From Bacillus sp. ISL-55 (GTDB lineage Bacteria; Bacillota; Bacilli; Bacillales; Cytobacillaceae): a stretch of 64,000 nucleotides of DNA. A program made the position numbers and the translations under genes. Of this stretch, positions 62,080-64,000 are shown one piece after another (position 1 is the first letter of the stretch; each line of letters opens with the position of its first letter). The notes beneath the pieces were generated by a model. That model made no database searches. It was not told where the DNA came from and saw only the letters and a list, made by a program, of their open reading frames with translations. The stretch is taken from NCBI RefSeq assembly GCF_018613155.1, contig NZ_JAGGQU010000002.1, positions 41,676 to 105,675 on the forward strand, written 5' to 3'.

Positions 62080-62604
62080 CTACTTAGTATACTTGTTCGC
62101 ATAGCTCGACGCTACAAATGAATCAGGTTTGATTTCTGCTTCCAGCCCGATTGATTCAATTCGCTGAATCATCTCATTCACATACACTCTTGTTTTGTTT
62201 TTTGTGCTTCGGCCAAGGTCTAAGTGCCCCACCATCTTGAAGCTGGCTCCTTCATTGACGTAAGGCAGCAATAGATCGATAATTTGGTTTTGTTTCTCCG
62301 GAGTGAACATATAGGCAACTTCCTGTGTATAGGTTGTCTCCATCGAAATTTTTTCCTGTAGGGATTCAATTCGCCTTGCTATATTAACGGACCGGTAACA
62401 TGCCCACACACCTTTGCCTTCCCGCTGTATGACAACACCTGTTATGAAGCGTGTGTACATACTATGTACTTGGGAGTCCGTGCCTATGATCAATCGGTGG
62501 CTGCCACTTGGCTGCACTTTGATGAATGTCAGGATATGCTGGAAAACTTCATCAAAATTCATGTTCCGCTTTGACAAATTCTGAAAACCTTTTTGTACTT
62601 CCAT
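62080..62604 (-). CDS. ykuK: YkuK family (DUF458) RNase H-like protein
   Basis: About 174 aa. RLIIGTDSQVHSMYTRFITGVVI has the RNase H-like first strand with Asp; GHLDLGRSTKNKTRVYVNEMIQRIESIGLEAEIKPDSFVASSYANKYTK is the conserved C-terminus of YkuK. Nuclease activity is predicted from the fold but not established. The ATG at 62604 has CAGGTG upstream and is preferred to 62664. Confidence 0.9.
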   Translation of the reverse strand: MEVQKGFQNLSKRNMNFDEVFQHILTFIKVQPSGSHRLIIGTDSQVHSMYTRFITGVVIQREGKGVWACYRSVNIARRIESLQEKISMETTYTQEVAYMFTPEKQNQIIDLLLPYVNEGASFKMVGHLDLGRSTKNKTRVYVNEMIQRIESIGLEAEIKPDSFVASSYANKYTK

Positions 62605-62707
62605 TTCAATCACCTGCAATTCGGAGAATGGCTGCACCCATTTATATGCTAGAATAGCGTTCATTATCCACCTTTTATTTATATAACAAGATAAAATATT
62701 TAATCAT

Positions 62708-62747
62708 AAAGAAAGGCCAGACCCATGCTGTTTAATGGGCTGGCCTT
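62708..62747 (-). terminator. Terminator, minus orientation
   Basis: Stem AAGGCCAGxCCCAT / ATGGGCTGGCCTT, then TTTCTTTA on the minus strand. It follows the coding remnant at 62759. Confidence 0.65.
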
Positions 62748-62758
62748 GTCCATGGTAT

Positions 62759-62842
62759 TTATTTTCCTAAAAAACAATCTCCATTTACTACCGTGAACTC
62801 ATCGATGTTTTCTCCGTCTTGAAGCTGGATTTTGATTTTACA
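62759..62842 (-). pseudogene. C-terminal coding remnant on the minus strand
   Basis: The frame reads IQLQDGENIDEFTVVNGDCF and LGK, then a stop, followed by a terminator on the same strand. It is preceded by an in-frame stop. It looks like the end of a lost gene; family not recognised. Confidence 0.3.
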
Positions 62843-63055
62843 AATTCACCGGTTAGGACGACACTTGGAGTTTATGCAGGTTCCGGTGCGAATACAACGC
62901 TCAGTGATAATCCTGAAGGTATCGCAATGTGGGTTTATGGGATGCCTGAAGCTCCAGGCTACTCGCTGCACATTCTCATCGTTGACGGTAATAACAAAAG
63001 CCAAGCCCTCAATTTTACTGGTGAGAAACCAGGCATCGACTTGCTCCTAACTTAA
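62819..63055 (+). pseudogene. Remnant of a phosphodiester glycosidase/NAGPA-type C-terminal domain
   Basis: KLDFDFTNSPVRTTLGVYAGSGANTTLSDNPEGIAMWVYGMPEAPGYSLHILIVDGNNKSQALNFTGEKPGIDLLLT. The pattern of KL-x-DF, then GIAMWVYG and INFTGEKPGIDW resembles the carbohydrate-binding repeat at the end of Bacillus exported NAGPA-type proteins; the usual GIDWTGWKYV is replaced by GIDLLLT and a stop. No start or ribosome site. Likely a relic. Confidence 0.45.
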
Positions 63056-63107
63056 ACATCAATAAAATGGTATTATTGGTACATATTCCATTTCGAAAGG
63101 TGATTCC

Positions 63108-63749
63108 ATGACTATAAATTATCAACATATTATTTCTACACAAGATGAATTTGAAGAATTCCGTTCCAGTATAGGAAATCCTAGCCCACGGGCAGCTAAT
63201 AAAGTCATTTCTTTTGTTGATGATCATTGCAGGAACTTTATTTCTAAATCCCCCTTTTTATCTTTATCCACTTCGCACATAAGCGGTAAATGTGATGTTT
63301 CACCACGTGGAGACGCTCCTGGTTTTGTGTCGGTACTCGATGAAAAGCATTTGTTTATTCCTGAACGGCCGGGAAACCGAAGAATGGATTCTGTCCACAA
63401 TATCATTACTAACCCTAATATTGGCCTGCTCTTTCTAATCCCTGGATTAGGTGAAACCTTACGAATAAATGGGAAAGCGTATATTAGTCGTGATCCTGAA
63501 CTGCTTGAGCAAAGTGCTGTGAATGGAAAAGCTCCTTTGTTTGGTATTTTAGTAGAAGTTGAAGAATGTTATGCACATTGTGCAAAAGCATTTATTAGAT
63601 CGGAATTATGGAAGCCTGATACATGGCTGGAGAAAGAGACTCTCCCCTCAGTTCCCAGCATGTTAGTCGCTCACTCAAAAATTCCGAATGTTTCTGCAGA
63701 ACAAGTGGAAAAGGAATTAAAAGAAGGTTATGCAAATAGGCTTTATTGA
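63108..63749 (+). CDS. PPOX-class FMN-dependent flavoprotein (MSMEG_1061-like)
   Basis: 213 aa split-barrel flavoprotein of the pyridoxamine-phosphate-oxidase superfamily. DVSPRGDAPGFV, LFIPERPGNRRMDSVHNIITNPNIGLLFLIPG and ETLRINGKAYI are the FMN-binding segments; CYAHCAKAFIRSELW is the family C-terminal motif. The substrate is unknown. GAAAGGTG lies before the ATG. Confidence 0.9.
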   Translation: MTINYQHIISTQDEFEEFRSSIGNPSPRAANKVISFVDDHCRNFISKSPFLSLSTSHISGKCDVSPRGDAPGFVSVLDEKHLFIPERPGNRRMDSVHNIITNPNIGLLFLIPGLGETLRINGKAYISRDPELLEQSAVNGKAPLFGILVEVEECYAHCAKAFIRSELWKPDTWLEKETLPSVPSMLVAHSKIPNVSAEQVEKELKEGYANRLY

Positions 63750-63897
63750 CAGGAGCTTTTTCGATATATAAAGAGATTTCTGATGATTTAACGTATTTTT
63801 GTTGCTTCCATATTAATTGGATGGATTAAAAGAAAGAACTAAATGTGATAAAGAATCTGTGCTATTCATTCATTGATATTCATTTTTGGTAAAAATA

Positions 63898-63927
63898 AAA
63901 ACCACCCGTGAGAACGGGTGGTTTTCT
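63898..63927. terminator. Bidirectional terminator
   Basis: Perfect 12-bp stem AAAACCACCCGT / ACGGGTGGTTTT around GAGA, with A and T runs on both sides. Nothing further can be supported between here and the window end. Confidence 0.88.
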
Positions 63928-64000
63928 CTGCGGCTGAAAGCCTTTGTTACTGACCAAACCCTAAAGGGCTACTGAAAGGTTCGCCAATTGTACTACTTCT

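Overview
The window looks like a low-GC Gram-positive chromosome, most likely a pigmented Bacillaceae species (Bacillus, Mesobacillus or Cytobacillus type). The reasons are strong AGGAGG-type ribosome sites with frequent TTG/GTG starts, T-tailed hairpin terminators, Bacillus-type families (FtsZ, KtrC, YkuK, DUF3231, a SigY-like operon, OhrR) and a complete C30 carotenoid gene set. No rRNA, tRNA, CRISPR array, transposase or prophage structural gene was seen.

Region by region. 1-4.5 kb: a type II Wadjet (JetA-JetB-JetC) locus on the minus strand that appears decayed, with an in-frame stop in jetC and a jetA that has lost its N-terminus where a minisatellite begins. 4.5-5.5 kb: about 19.5 copies of an exact 52-bp tandem repeat, each unit containing a hairpin. 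5.65-7 kb: a stand-alone FtsZ with an S/G/Q/Y-rich C-terminal linker. 7-26 kb: housekeeping and accessory genes: membrane proteins, KtrC, a peroxide-stress pair (Gpx and OhrR) with a readable operator, a SigY-like sigma operon, a frameshifted sensor kinase, PadR and Xre regulators each with a membrane partner, NERD, NUDIX, GNAT, SDR and metalloprotease genes, and an MFS transporter.

26.9-39.5 kb: two minus-strand carotenoid operons. The distal one (39.5 to 34.0 kb) carries two CrtN/CrtI-like desaturases, CrtM, a type 2 IPP isomerase and a short MerR protein of the LitR/CarH type. Its promoter overlaps three 11-bp direct repeats that look like a CarH-type operator. The proximal one (33.8 to 26.9 kb) carries an esterase, CrtP, an aldehyde dehydrogenase, CrtN and CrtQ. 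Together these could make a glycosylated diaponeurosporenoate or diapolycopenoate, possibly acylated. Two paralogous metalloprotease + SDR cassettes flank this region as direct repeats about 17.7 kb apart.

41.8-59.1 kb: a defence island. It has an McrB/McrC-like restriction pair with a PD-(D/E)XK protein, a divergent NucS/DUF91-type nuclease with a RAMA-like C-terminus, a three-gene GHKL-ATPase / unknown / DUF6339 operon, a NUDIX hydrolase, two different PLD-nuclease + SF2-helicase fusions, a MazG-like pyrophosphohydrolase, a 70-aa protein with a dsRBD-like C-terminal half, and an Xre regulator. The GHKL-DUF6339 operon and its neighbours are the best candidate for an undescribed system. 59.3-64 kb: an ABC exporter, a small basic ORF, YkuK, gene remnants and a PPOX flavoprotein.
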